64,000 nucleotides of DNA from contig JAAVTG010000473.1 in the NCBI GenBank assembly GCA_011947345.1, positions 124,001 through 188,000 on the forward strand. Direction: 5' to 3'. Source of the DNA: Phytophthora quininea (Eukaryota; Oomycota; Peronosporomycetes; Peronosporales; Peronosporaceae). A program made the position numbers and the translations under genes. Under the pieces are notes generated by a model. The model was not told the origin of the DNA and made no database searches. It was given only the letters and a program-made list of their open reading frames with translations. Below are positions 20,601 to 31,282 of this stretch, piece by piece; the stretch's first letter is position 1, and each line of letters opens with the position of its first letter.

Positions 20601-21062
20601 AATTCGTAGTAACATCCAGGACAGTCGCCACATTGAGACCAACGCTGCGGGGCATTCCACTTCCCCAGGCGAGAACATACGTTAAGTGCACAGGCGAAGC
20701 TACCGGAGCAAGAGTACTCGGCTGCAAGAGTTGATAGTCCACCGACCCCAGGGCGTGAAAGTAGCACAGAGCGGTATCCCGAAAACCTGTCTGCTCGATC
20801 CAAAGCTGGGCGTACTCAAACGCTCGCTGATGCCCTGTGGAAGCGTAGCAACACGAGCGGTGACATGTTGAAGCATACGGAAGAGGAGCGGTATGCGGCA
20901 AGACTGCGGCGCCATTTTCGCACTAGGCACAGTTTACCTTCCGATGTCTCAGTCGATGAAATGGGCTCCGAAGCTGGAAACGGGATCGACAAAAACCCTC
21001 CAGCTTCAGCCGTCAACACCATGCTCACCTCATTCGGCACGTATCTGCTCACGCGAGTCTAG
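17667..21062 (+). CDS. CNG/HCN-like channel with a non-canonical GQG pore, with three frame breaks
   Basis: Four frame segments build one protein of about 1,130 residues. A basic N-terminal tail precedes S1 (ISILAMYHFQLIYLPF), S2-S3 (LLETFFLIDLLLNFNTAYVD...FAFDLLSAIPIQ), an arginine-rich S4 (LIGLRLLRITFLDKRVLLSR), S5, a pore loop and S6 (VAIIVGSVILAIVFGNVAML). A C-linker and cyclic-nucleotide-binding domain follow, with GFGEMSLLMNYKRTANIRA as the phosphate cassette. An acidic insert splits that domain, and the tail ends with a coiled coil. The pore reads SLIQGQGNTVGPW where K+ channels have T-V-G-Y-G-D. The frames join if one base is added in each of the runs 18159-18162 (G), 18773-18776 (G) and 20663-20666 (C). 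The last join adds about 130 residues beyond the stop at 20685. Confidence 0.87.
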
Positions 21063-21189
21063 AGTCCAGTCCTCCGGAGTAAGCACGAGAAAGAATAATA
21101 TACCAACACAGTCATTTCTCCAGCGTTGTGTCACCACCTTTCGAAGTTGCTGAGCCTGCAAACGGATTCGCAAAGGCAGATGCAATGTT

Positions 21190-21934
21190 TCAAGTCTTCA
21201 TCGATTTTTTCCGCACTCCACCGAAGCTGAACCCGACCTTGGCTGCTGCAATAGGCTTCTCGGCAGCTTTGTTAACCTTTTCCACATGGGCGGCAATCCG
21301 ACGCCGCAACATCACCTCTTCCTGTTGGTGCTCCCTCTTGCGTTTATTCTGCTGTTCCTGGTGTGCTCCTGCTTTTCTCTTCTGCTGCTGCTGCAACTCG
21401 CGAAGCCTCCTGGTGTGGTGGTGATCATACGAGCTCAAGTGGTTATCCATGGCACTCACAGTTTTGTACTGCGTCCGGCAGTCATCACAGGAGAAGGCCC
21501 TCTGCATGTTCTTGACCTCTTCTTTGATCTGCTGTTCTTTTGCCCACTTTGCTTCTCGTGCAGCCACCTGCTCCGCTGTTTCCTGCACTTCCGACTCGAG
21601 TTTCCGTCGGTCGCTCGTCGCCATCCGCGTCATCTCGGCATATTCTTGCTGTCGCCAAAAGGAAAAGCAAAGCACTGTCAGTGGTAGCTCCATTAGATAT
21701 GAAATAAAATGTCCGTACTGATTTCCCAAGACCGAGCGTCACGAGGTTCTCCTTCATCTTGACGGGCGCTACAAGTCCTGCCCGTTCTAACACTTTTAGC
21801 GATCGCATTGGAGTTGTCGGCGTTGACCTTGTTCGAGCTTACCCAGCCTGCTGCCGGAACGCCACCCCCATTTTCATCAGCAGGCGATAACCGCGGTTGG
21901 ACGCGTCCAGCGCCAACTCCGCTGTGCCGCCCAT
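21190..21934 (-). CDS. G-patch plus C2H2 zinc-finger protein (GPATCH8-like), three exons
   Basis: Exons are complement(21843-21934), (21719-21786) and (21190-21648), with GTAAGC...TTAG and GTACGG...CAG introns. The G-patch is at the N-terminus (LDASNRGYRLLMKMG... ERAGLVAPVK, LGLGK). A C2H2 finger follows (CDDC-x12-H-x5-H, ending HLSSYDHHH), then coiled, basic, Gln-rich sequence. Human GPATCH8 has a G-patch and a similar H-x5-H finger; G-patch proteins usually activate DEAH helicases in RNA processing. The first exon is readable only if one G of the five at 21865-21869 is surplus, which restores the conserved M-G-W and makes the exon phases fit exactly (30 codons + 1 base, then 68 bases). It is convergent with the channel gene. 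Confidence 0.82.
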
Positions 21935-22182
21935 TGCGAAGAAAAAAGTAATGTTGTTTTACAGCGAAAATTGCATAACAATATTATAGGCGGCAACCAT
22001 GCCTTCCATGGCGCTTCCAAGCTCTGGCGCCCGGCACAATTGACAGCGGTCCTTCCCTATCCTCTCCAAATCGGGTGGCACCGCACTGCTTCAACGGGAC
22101 GTTCTTGCAGGCGCACATCCGTATCCCGCAGACGCCACTATTTAACTTTCTTTCCTGGTGCTGCCGAGACCACGAGGCGGCC

Positions 22183-25018
22183 ATGGCCTGGCAACGTGTC
22201 TGGCTTCTGGCGTCGGCGTTGGCGGTCGCCTTCGCAACAGCCAAAGGCAACGGCATGAGCAACTTCCTGACACCCACGCGAATGCTGGACGACGACGACG
22301 AGCGGACCGTGCCGTTCGACTCGTGGAGCAACGTGCCCGAGACCCTGAGCCACCTGTTGGCCTTCGTGATGGTGCTGCTGGGCGCCCACCCGTTCGGACT
22401 CTTCTTCCCGAAGTATCTGCGACTGCCGCTCATCACGGGCTACTTGGTGGCAGGAATCTTGTCGGGGCCATTCCTAGCCAACCTCCTCAACGACGACGTC
22501 GTCGACATGCTCAGCTCGTACGTCAACGCGTTCGCGCTCAGCTTCATATCGTTCCAGGCGGGGCAGGAAATTTACCTGCCAGAGCTCAAGCCCCAGATCA
22601 AGTCCATCGTCAAGCTCCTGGCAACGTATTACTGCACGGCCATGGTACTCGGCACCACGGTCTTCATGCTTGCGGCGGGGGCTTTCTTCTACGGAGACCT
22701 GGCCAGCAGCTGCCAGCTCGGAATCGCTCTCATGTTTGCATCCATTTCCGTGCTCGTGTCACCGTCGACGGTGTTAGCGCTCAAGATCGAGATCAACAGT
22801 GTGGGGCCTTTCACGCATCTGGCGCTAGGCACTTGCATGACTGCAGAATTTGTCGTGCTGGTGTCCTTTTCCGTCTCGCGTGTCGTCGCTTCCATTTACT
22901 GCGCCAAGCTCGATGTGTCTGCCGAAAGTATTGCCTTTACCATGGGCGTCGTGGTCATGAACCTTGTGCTCGGAGCACTGCTTGGACTAGTCATCATCCT
23001 CATCTTTCAAATTCCAAGCGGACAGCGCGACTTGGGACCAGAACCGTCCGCCACCCCCATGGAGAACGTGTCGGTCACCTCAAGCAGACACTCACGAAAT
23101 TCCCAGCGTCAGATGAAGTCCAGCCAGCGCACGAACAGCAAACAGGACACGGGTGACCTGGAGCAGGCCATGAATGACCCAAACTTGGCCCCGCACCCGC
23201 ACAACGCCTACATCGAGGAGATTGACCCTGTCGAGCCGAAGAGCAAGATGCACTGGTGGACGGAGCGAAAGGCGCTGTACCTCAAGGGGTTCATTTGGCT
23301 GGTGATGGGGTACTCGTTTTACCTCTTCACCAACATACTCAGCGACCTGACCACGGCGCACTTCGGGCTCGTGTGGCAGGTCAAATTCGAGGCTTTGTTG
23401 GTATTGATGCTTGCTTCTTGCGCAGCAGGCCATTACGCCGCCATCCGTCCTGAGATGCACGTGATCCTCGACACCATGGCCCCCTACATCTTTTGCCCTT
23501 TTTCGTCATGACGGGGCTGCTCTCCAGCTCGACAAGGTCGTCGATGTGCTGCCGATGATGAGCTTGTATTTAGTACTGCGCTATTCGGCCATCTTCATCG
23601 CTGTGTATGGTGGTGGACGCTATCTGCTCAAGCTCCCGCCTCGACACTACAAACACCTGTGGCTCACCATGGCCCCTCAAGCAGGTGTGTCGCTTGGTTT
23701 GGCTGCCGAAGTGAAGGAGCTCATCACTGATGCCTGGGGAGCCGAGTTCGCTGCAACGATCGTAGCCGCAGTGGTCATCAACCAAGTTATCGGCCCGGTA
23801 CTTTGCTCGATGGGGCTTCGCGGCGCCGGAGAAAGCATGGCCGATCGACAAGTGGCAGCAGCGCATGCACAACTGCAGACTGGAGAAACGCACGATGATG
23901 CAGAACCGGTTGTCGAAACTGGGAAAGATGAATTCCCAAGACGCGCTTTTAGCCGCAACGACAGTTCCCGAGCTTTGCCGACCAACAACCGCAATGGCAG
24001 GGACCCAAGGCCATTATTGCCGTTCTACCGCGTGCAGAGTGCTGTTGTTCTGGGGGACGATGAGGTGGCGTTTGAAATCGCGTTGGAGCTATCGTTATAT
24101 GGTGCGCGTGTGAACGTTCCCCTGTTGGATGAGGCTCGAGCAGACAAGTGGCGCCGCATGAACGAGACGATCCTCCAGCGTACTGCGAAGGGCGAGCTCA
24201 TTTCGTTCCAAAACTCGATTCAGGATCGCCACGGAGACGCGCCCGTAGACTCGAGCATGGAGACGGCGGACGTGCTAATCTTCACGGGAGCGCCGGAGCG
24301 CTCGCTTGAGCATGCGCGCGTCATGCAGACCATGCTAGGCGAAAATGCGCGTCCGAGATTGATCGCTGTGGTGGACGATTGTGCTGCTGGTGCCGAGTTG
24401 CGGAATCTCGGAGTGCTCACGGTGCAGCCAGCAGTCGCAATGGGAAACATCGTCACTCGACTTGCCCTGCTGGATGCCACGCTCGCCGCCAATCTATCCC
24501 GGGAGCTGAGCTCTACCAGCACGTTCTCCACCGCCGCGTACTTTAAGACCGAGGTTGACGGCGGCCGCGACTCCATTTCCTCGCTCTCAGAGCTGCGACT
24601 TCCTTCTCGTCGCTTGGCGCTGGGCCGTAGCGTCGTCAGCCACCACTCCGTGGACTACGACCGACTGGCCGAGGCGCTAGCCGCCGAGAACCTGCCGCTG
24701 CCGCCGCCTCCGTCGCGTGTGGCCATGTTCGGTACGTCTTCCGTGGAGCACGACCCGTTCGCCAAGCGATCTCGCAACTTGGGCGCGCATGAGCACTACG
24801 TGGTGGAGGACGAAGGGTTTGAGCCGTTCCACGACGACCGCTCGATCTTCGAGGAGCAGTTCGTGGTGCCGTCACCGAGCTCAAGCGGGGGCGTTCCGGT
24901 CGTGTGTCTCGTCGACGGTCTCGGCTCGGCTCTAGCAGCAGCAGCAATGGCGGCGGGACAGGCTTCGTCACGCTGCGCCGCGGGCAGTCCACCGGGTGAA
25001 TCTTGGCCATTTCGATAG
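22183..25018 (+). CDS. CPA2-family (Kef-type) cation/proton antiporter, with frame breaks
   Basis: A signal-like N-terminus (MAWQRVWLLASALAVAFATA) precedes a monovalent cation:proton antiporter-2 domain: LPLITGYLVAGILSGPFLAN, FISFQAGQEIYLPELKP, ASISVLVSPSTVLALKIE and, in the second half, LTMAPQAGVSLGLAAEVKE. After the membrane part a degenerate NAD-binding (RCK/TrkA-N-like) domain follows (SAVVLGDDEVAFEIALELSL, ADVLIFTGAPERS). The two membrane halves are joined only if one T is added at 23491-23494 and one G at 23513-23516, 20 bases apart. Near the end another one-base change around 24868-24872 would give a basic tail ending GFVTLRRGQSTG at 24999 instead of the stop at 25018. The start ATG 22183 begins the signal-like segment. 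Likely cargo is K+ or Na+ against H+. Confidence 0.87.
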
Positions 25019-25561
25019 TAGCGCGTGGTACGTCAACCGTTACTGTACCAAGCAGCACAAGTACGTTGCGACGGCAAGCTCGGCGAGGAAGCTATTTTAG
25101 CGGCGCCGCCGGCGAGATCTTGCAGCACACGCGATGCCTGCCTCTGTGTTATCGGTGCTCATGCCGAAGGCCGAGGCCAGCGGTCTGCCAGACTGGCCTC
25201 AAGCACGCAGTGTCCCAAGCATGGATCACCCCACCTTAAGTTAACCGCCAGAATTAGCAGACGCGTTAGAGAGGCCTAGTAGCAAGAGCAGTCACAGTAT
25301 CTGCGGTGCCGGAACGGAAGATTAGATCATTTTGGCGATACTTAAACGGGAATACAACACAAAGCGACCTGTGTCAAGGAGTGCATTTGCCGTCTGGTTC
25401 TCCCAGCACTTCGTCGGGGACTGCTCGCAGCAGGTTTGGAGCGCAGCCACAACAGCACTTGAAGCTTCGCAGCCGACTTGCGCACGTTTGGTACTATTTG
25501 CGGCAGTTGGTGCTCGGCAGAAAGCAGCGAGGCTCGCACTTGGAGATCTGCAGCGTCGAGC
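25019..25561. other. Intergenic region and 5' leader of the ICME-like gene
   Basis: No gene supported. The last ~80 bases before ATG 25562 are open in the frame of the ICME-like gene, but carry no protein-like pattern and are best read as leader. Confidence 0.4.
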
Positions 25562-27265
25562 ATGGCCACGGGCAAGCTCCACGCCGCCCCGACGGAGGCG
25601 ACCAAGCAGCAACCCCACCAGCAACAGCAAGAACAGGACAATGCCACCAAGCTCCCGGACGGTACAGAACTCACGGAACCGTTGCTGGTGAATCATCGCC
25701 TACGGATAGAGCAGCAGCAGCAACGGCCGAGCGGAGACCAGGCTGACGAGGACCCCGAGGAGAAGCTGCTGCTGCCCAAGGTCGGCACCTTCTCGCAGCT
25801 GGATGAGGCGTCTACTGCCTGCTTGAGCAAGTACCTGGAGGATGAGGAGGCGCTGCACCCACCTCTTGAGTCACACGGCAGCGAGAGCTCACTGCTCGCG
25901 TCGTCCATGATCAGCTCCAACGGGTCGGTACCGCGACCCCCGCACAGCAAAAACCTGGTGCTGGACGCAGACTCCAATGCCACCGTGTACCAGGCCGCGG
26001 CCACCACGGGCTCCGAGATCGTCGAGGTCGTGGCCGAGCAGAGCTGGCTCATTACCAAGCTCGCGGTGCAGCTGCTCTGGGCGCTGCGCATGTCCAAGCG
26101 CTGGATCTTGTGCGCCCTGCGCCTGATCGGCTTCGTCATGCTGCTGCTTCTGCCCATTGTCAAAGTTGCCATCTACTGGTTTGTGAACGAGAATGTGCAC
26201 AAGAATATTATCTACGGCTTGAACAGACGCAACCTGCTGGACGTGTACACGGTCCCGCAACCAAAGGAGGCCAAGGCGACGCAGAAGCAGCATGCAGCCA
26301 GTCCGAGCTTCACCGAGGCGCGGTATCCTGTGGCAGTGTTCGTGTCCGGAGGAGCATGGATTATCGGCTACAAGGCTTGGGGTGCGCTCATGGGCCGCGT
26401 CTTGGCGTCGCTTGGGGTGGTGGTGGTCATGCCCGACTACCGCAACTTCCCGCAGGGTGTCGTCCCCGACATGGTCGACGACGTGACACGTGCCATGCAG
26501 TGGGTCTTTGACAACATTCACCTCTTTGGCGGAGATCGCGAGAACGTGCACTTGATCGGCCAGTCCGCGGGCGCTCATCTCGCCATGTGCACTTTGCTAG
26601 AGCAAGTCGAGAAGAAGCGCACGGCTGCTTCAAGCCACGCAGCGTCGCCATGCAGCAGCATCGGTGGAATGGGAAACTCGTCGGACTGCGAGAGCGTGGA
26701 GAGCGTGTCGCCATTAGCACAGCCGATCACGTGGGAACTGCGGCAAATTCGCAGCTACATTGGCATTTCTGGGCCGTTCAACATGGAGGCGAGCGTGGCG
26801 ACTTTCCACCGCCACGGCTTCGACCGCGCGGTGGTGGAGCGCATCATGGCACATCGACTGGCCTACTACTCGCCGTCGCTGCGTCTTCTCGCCCTCAGCG
26901 AGCTGCCGGCACGAACTCGTCAGGCGCTGCTGAAGGATTTCCCGCCGTGCTATTTGTTTCACGGCACAGCGGACAAGACCGTGAGCCATCGGTCCTCCGA
27001 GCAGTTCACGACGTCGCTGCAGACCTGCAATGTGCCCGTGTTCACGCGAATGTTTGAGAACAAGACACATACCGACCCGATCATCGAAGATCCCATCGTG
27101 GGCGATGACTTTTTGCTGGACGAGGTCATTGCTGCGATGACGGCACGAGCTCCGGTAGACCCTCACACTGGGAAGCCTCGCTACGAATTGGGTGCACGGC
27201 CCCAGGAGAAGCGCTATTACCCCAAGATCATCGTGCGTATCGCCCGCAAGGTGAATCCCTTCTAG
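25562..27265 (+). CDS. Isoprenylcysteine methylesterase-like alpha/beta hydrolase
   Basis: 567 residues from ATG 25562. The first ~190 residues are low-complexity (Gln, Glu, Ser), then comes a hydrophobic stretch (ILCALRLIGFVMLLLLPIVK, about residues 180-205) that anchors the enzyme. The hydrolase domain follows: PVAVFVSGGAWIIGYKAWG (oxyanion region), VVVMPDYRNFPQG, the nucleophile elbow LIGQSAGAHLAMC (Ser of G-Q-S-A-G), IGISGPFNMEAS, and LFHGTADKTVSHRSSEQF with the acid. A conserved late His (THTDPI) completes the triad. These blocks match plant ICME/ICMEL esterases, which remove the methyl ester from prenylated proteins at ER/Golgi membranes. It has no introns. An in-frame ATG at 25478 lies upstream but adds unlikely sequence. 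Confidence 0.87.
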   Translation: MATGKLHAAPTEATKQQPHQQQQEQDNATKLPDGTELTEPLLVNHRLRIEQQQQRPSGDQADEDPEEKLLLPKVGTFSQLDEASTACLSKYLEDEEALHPPLESHGSESSLLASSMISSNGSVPRPPHSKNLVLDADSNATVYQAAATTGSEIVEVVAEQSWLITKLAVQLLWALRMSKRWILCALRLIGFVMLLLLPIVKVAIYWFVNENVHKNIIYGLNRRNLLDVYTVPQPKEAKATQKQHAASPSFTEARYPVAVFVSGGAWIIGYKAWGALMGRVLASLGVVVVMPDYRNFPQGVVPDMVDDVTRAMQWVFDNIHLFGGDRENVHLIGQSAGAHLAMCTLLEQVEKKRTAASSHAASPCSSIGGMGNSSDCESVESVSPLAQPITWELRQIRSYIGISGPFNMEASVATFHRHGFDRAVVERIMAHRLAYYSPSLRLLALSELPARTRQALLKDFPPCYLFHGTADKTVSHRSSEQFTTSLQTCNVPVFTRMFENKTHTDPIIEDPIVGDDFLLDEVIAAMTARAPVDPHTGKPRYELGARPQEKRYYPKIIVRIARKVNPF

Positions 27266-27369
27266 AAAGGGGCAGGTAGTAAGTAAGGAGGAACTGGGAC
27301 GATGTAAGGCTCGCCAGCCTCATTTAAAAAAATGCACTATGTATTTCTCTCTTATTGGAGTGTGAGTGC

Positions 27370-27666
27370 CTACTTGCCCATGCGGTTCTTGAAGGTGACG
27401 ACGGCGCCGATGAGGAGGACGGCGAGGACACCGGCGATTGCAGGACCAAAGAACTCCACGGCATCGGGCGCTTCGTGGGTCGTTTTGACGGCAGTGTCAG
27501 CTGATGCCTCGGTGTTGGCGGTGGCGTCCTCGGCGGCAGCAACTTGTTGGTACTGCTCTCGCAGCAGTCTTGCAGGGGCCGTCAGCGCGGCTTCCGCGGC
27601 TACGGGGAGCGCGCTGCAGACGATCGCCAGCAGCAGCGCCAGCAGCAGAGCGAGAGACCTGGTCAT
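27370..27666 (-). CDS. Small secreted or membrane protein with an RLLR motif after the signal peptide
   Basis: 98 residues. The signal peptide MTRSLALLLALLLAIVCSAL likely ends near residue 26 (AAEA). Residues 33-36 are R-L-L-R, inside ALTAPARLLREQYQQ. The middle is Ala/Thr/Glu-rich (AAAEDATANTEASADTAVKT) and a single span (FFGPAIAGVLAVLLIGAVVT) precedes a basic end, FKNRMGK. RxLR is the host-translocation motif of oomycete effectors, usually 30-60 residues from the start and followed by an acidic EER. Here the position fits, the EER is missing, and a C-terminal membrane span is unusual for that class. The other reading is an ordinary type I membrane peptide. I cannot decide; effector status is a weak hypothesis. 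Confidence 0.6.
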   Translation of the reverse strand: MTRSLALLLALLLAIVCSALPVAAEAALTAPARLLREQYQQVAAAEDATANTEASADTAVKTTHEAPDAVEFFGPAIAGVLAVLLIGAVVTFKNRMGK

Positions 27667-28306
27667 GAAGAAGCGAGTTGTCGAGTGACAAGTATTGGCC
27701 AAGCTGAACTGGTCGGGAGGATGGGCCGCCGTCGATTTGCGGACTCCAAAACCGGCGCTGGATGAACATGGAGGAACATGCAACCTGGCTAGAATTCCCG
27801 GTCGGCCGACAGCTCTGCCATTCAGGTGCGTTCCGTTTGCTTTCCAGCTATAGAGACACACCCTTCTGAAACTGAGCGCTATGGCGTGGTGCCGTGCCGT
27901 ACTACCGAAATGGAGCGTGTGCAGGCGGTGCTCGGCTCGATCGGAGCTCGATCGGAGGTGCGCCTGCAAGTCAATATGCCTGCTCAAGCTGCTTGCAGGT
28001 AATGCGGTCTTGTGTATTGCCGTGGAGGAATCAACCATTCCTCCGCAGCGAGGATATGCCATGCGTTTTCTGTCGCAATCACGGCGTGCTCAAGGCGATT
28101 ACATCAGTTTTTTGCCGCGTCCGACTGCATCTACCCATTCTCGGTTTCTTGATTGACACCGCAGCCGCCAGTGCATTCGTTCGCGGACTCATGCGTTCGG
28201 ACGCAAGCTTGCTGCCTACCAACATTGCCCTCGTTGCTGTTCGCTCTTTACTTTGCCATTTCATCATTTACCAGCTTCGAGCCACAACAACACCTCACCA
28301 CCAACC
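27667..28306. other. Divergent promoter region upstream of dienelactone hydrolase 1
   Basis: No gene supported; several open frames cross it without recognisable features. It separates the small secreted protein gene (minus) from the hydrolase (plus). TTTCATCATTTACCAG at about 28258-28273, roughly 40 bases before ATG 28307, loosely resembles the oomycete initiator (CTCATT core) and may mark the transcription start; this is weak. Confidence 0.35.
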
Positions 28307-29071
28307 ATGAGCTGCTGCCCCGCCGTAATGGAACCCTCCAAGGAGTGTGCTGGAGGCCGCGTCGTCACCAAGACCTTCAACAAGACCAAGTTGTTCGTGG
28401 CCGGACCCGCTCAGGCCAAAGCTGGCCTCGTGGTCATCCCGGACATCTTCGGCCCGGACAGCGGACGCATCAAGCAAGACGCCGAGGCGATGGGCAAACT
28501 GGGCTACGCTGTGGCGCTCGTGGACGCCGCAGAGGGCGACTACGCGGCATCGCTCGATGGCTTCGACGTGCCGGCGTGGCTGAAGAAAAACAACTTTGAG
28601 AGCGGTGCTGGTGCTCATGTGGCCGACGCCATCGCCTACCTTCAGCAAGAGGTTGGCGTGGAGTCTATTGCTACGTACGGCTACTGCTGGGGCGCGTACC
28701 TTGGTGCCAAGCAGTCGGCGCTGCCCACACCGGGGATCAAGGGCCATGTGTCGTTCCACCCGAGCTGGATGGCGGAGCAGCTCGTCAATGGCGAAGGTGC
28801 TGTTGAGAAGATGGCCGAGAGCATCTCGGTTCCACAGCTTCTCTGTGCGGCGGGCAACGACCCCGCTCTTGTGCGCGAGGGCGGCGCTGTCGACAAGATC
28901 CTCCAGTCCAAGCCAGCCGCCATTGCCAAGCAGAGCAACGTCGTGGACTTCCCCAACATGATCCACGGATGGGTGTGCCGCGGCGATATCGAAGACCCCA
29001 CGACCAAGGAGGCCGTCAAGAAGGCCTGGCACCTGGCCTCCGAGTTCATCCAGGCCGTTAATCCGTTGTAA
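28307..29071 (+). CDS. Dienelactone hydrolase family protein, copy 1
   Basis: 254 residues from ATG 28307 (MSCCP...). The family's cysteine nucleophile elbow is present (YGYCWGAYLGAK, G-x-C-x-G). The acid lies in CAAGNDPALVREGG and the histidine in DFPNMIHGWVCRGD, so the Cys-Asp-His triad is complete. VVIPDIFGPDSGRIKQDAE is the usual first-strand region. Dienelactone hydrolases open lactones in aromatic catabolism, but eukaryotic members act on varied ester substrates, so the true reaction is open. The protein has no signal peptide and is probably cytosolic. A close paralogue lies in the opposite orientation at 38383-39144. Confidence 0.9.
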   Translation: MSCCPAVMEPSKECAGGRVVTKTFNKTKLFVAGPAQAKAGLVVIPDIFGPDSGRIKQDAEAMGKLGYAVALVDAAEGDYAASLDGFDVPAWLKKNNFESGAGAHVADAIAYLQQEVGVESIATYGYCWGAYLGAKQSALPTPGIKGHVSFHPSWMAEQLVNGEGAVEKMAESISVPQLLCAAGNDPALVREGGAVDKILQSKPAAIAKQSNVVDFPNMIHGWVCRGDIEDPTTKEAVKKAWHLASEFIQAVNPL

Positions 29072-29338
29072 ATGGCGCCAGCTAGCAGTAGAGTACGACA
29101 TTGCTCGCTTCTTGCAGTCGACTTCAACTCAATTGCATGTACCCTTTTGAGACCAGTTTTGTGTCCACCTTTTATACAAGAGCTCGCACTCCACCCAAAA
29201 ATCGGCCACGGGCATCGCAGTTCTTGCCGTCGAACACCTCGCCATCCGCCCGCCACCGTCGCAGCACGACCACTCGCTTCAATAGCCCAACTCCCCAGTC
29301 ACTCTACCGTCCAAGTTTTTTTATCCTGAATCGCTTCA

Positions 29339-30786
29339 ATGCCCGAATTCCTCGTCTTCTTCGTGCATCAACACTTTGACTTCCGGTACCCGGAGTTGGA
29401 GGCCCTGCTGACGATGCAGAAGCTCCCGGGCGTTGATGAAACCGTGCTAAAGGACCCGGAGACCGGAGAGTTGCCAGATCCAGAGAGCTCGCCACTGGTG
29501 CGTGTTCAACTGCCGTCCGTAGAGCACGCCAAATTCCTCTCCGAGCGAGGCATCCTGGTCAAGGGCGTGTACGAAGTGTGGGGTCATGTGGGCTCTGGAG
29601 AGGGGTACGATGAGCTGGTGAAAGTCGTGGACGTCTTCAAAGGAGAAACCAAGACGCAGTTGTTGCAGGACGACTCCCGCTCGTGGCGGATCAACGTCGC
29701 CGTATTCGGCAAGAAGCTTAGCATGGACGAGCAGAGAGACCGCCGTGAAAAGTTCCGAGACGTGCTGCCGTTCGCGGGACCCGTGCACATGAAGCAGCCG
29801 GACGAAACCTTTCTGGTCCTGGAAGAGTTGGGACTGGATCAGGATTTGCACCCGGGCATGAAGCCGAAGCAGATTTTCTTCCTGCGCGAGCTTGCTGGAA
29901 GCGAAAAGAACCGCGGACGGGGAGGTGCGCGAGACCTGGTGGACCAACAGACGCTTAAGCGACGAGCGTACATTGGGCCCACCTCGATGGAATCGGAAAT
30001 GGCTCTGCTCATGGCTAACATGGCAATGGTCCAACCTGGTGATCTGGTTATCGACCCGTTTGTTGGGACGGGCAGTGTGTTAATCCCGTGCGCAACTCAC
30101 GGCGCCATGTGCTACGGCACTGACATTGACATCCGAGTGCTTTTGGGTACTGGTGTGGGTGTTTCCGGCGCGGGGGCTGTTCCAGCTGAGAAGGCGGACG
30201 ACAACGAGAAGCGAGTAAACGTGGTCACCAATTTCAAGCAATATGGCCTCCCGCTCCCGGAGCTTGTTCGTGGGGACAACTCAATGTCTCCTCTTATTCA
30301 GCAGTGCAAGGGATTCTTTGACGCCGTCGTATGCGATCCACCGTACGGTATCCGCGCTGGTGCTCGTAAGAGTGGTCGTAAGCGCCAAATCAAAAGTGAC
30401 ATCAATGCTGCTGTGAAACAGGCGAACTACATCGCTCCAACCCAGCCATACGCTGCAGAAGACGTCATGAAGGACCTGCTTGAATTCGCCGCGGAGACAT
30501 TGCGAGAAGGAGGTCGTCTAGTGTACTTGCTACCTACTACCTACGAGTACACCGACGCAGATCTACCGCGTCACCCCAGTCTGCAGGTGCTCGCAAACTC
30601 GGAGCAGAAGCTTACCAAAAATATGCTCGCAGACTCATCACGATGGTGAAGCACACTCCGACGGCTGCCGCCGCTACCACTATTTTACCATCGACGGCAA
30701 ACCCGGGCGATGCAAGTTTTGCTAACTTGAGAGAGAAAATTCGCAAGCGCAAGTCGGATGCCGTTGAGGGACTAGAGGAGCGATAG
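29339..30786 (+). CDS. TRM11: tRNA (guanine-N2-)-methyltransferase, TRM11 type, with a frame break at its end
   Basis: The start MPEFLVFFVHQHFDFRYPEL is the normal TRM11/TRMT11 opening. A THUMP-like N-terminal region follows, then ARDLVDQQTLKRRAYIGPTS, the SAM site IDPFVGTGSVLIPCATHGAM with G-T-D-I-D, and the catalytic motif CDPPYGIRAGARKSGR. The enzyme, with TRM112 as partner, methylates G10 of tRNAs in the cytosol. A lysine-rich insert lies after the DPPYG motif. As written the frame ends at 30649. Adding one A to the run at 30617-30621 lets it continue as KYARRLITMVKHT... and end in a basic helix LREKIRKRKSDAVEGLEER at 30786. I use the longer span. No introns are seen. Confidence 0.9.
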
Positions 30787-31282
30787 ACCAAGGGACGATA
30801 GAGATGTGTCTCCTATCTGGTGGAAGCAATAGGATCTATGGGCTTCGGACCATAGCATTTGGTGATAGATAAAATGCAAGATGATAATCACGCGTAAGGA
30901 CATCACGTTGTCCAAGGAAGTAGCGAAGGACGTTGCTCCAACTTCATCTTGAGCTCGCATTCTTGTTTGCCTTCGCAGCCAAGGGACTCATGGCCGAAGT
31001 GTTCTCTGTCTTGGCATTGTCGGAGATCGTTGTTGCTATCACTGCTCACCTCAGCCTGTAATTTAGTGGCCTAATATACGAATTCAGTTTGTTTCAACGA
31101 CCGCACTCTCTTGTGAAGCAGGAAATGGTGGAAGCAACTGATTCTTCATTGAACGCTGCAAACGCTTCGGTGGCCTTGATAAAATACTTTAGAAGATCGA
31201 CTCCGATGCGTTCGAGAATGGCCTTGAGGCTCTAATTCACATCAGTCACTACCTTGCTTGAGCCCGGCCAGAAATCTTAGGA
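30787..31282. other. Intergenic region, no supported gene
   Basis: This is convergent space between TRM11 and the bZIP-like gene. A minus frame at about 31230-31090 (SLKAILERIGVDLLKYFIKA) reads protein-like for some 45 residues before a stop. It may be a decayed exon or an unannotated extension, but nothing identifies it. Confidence 0.3.
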
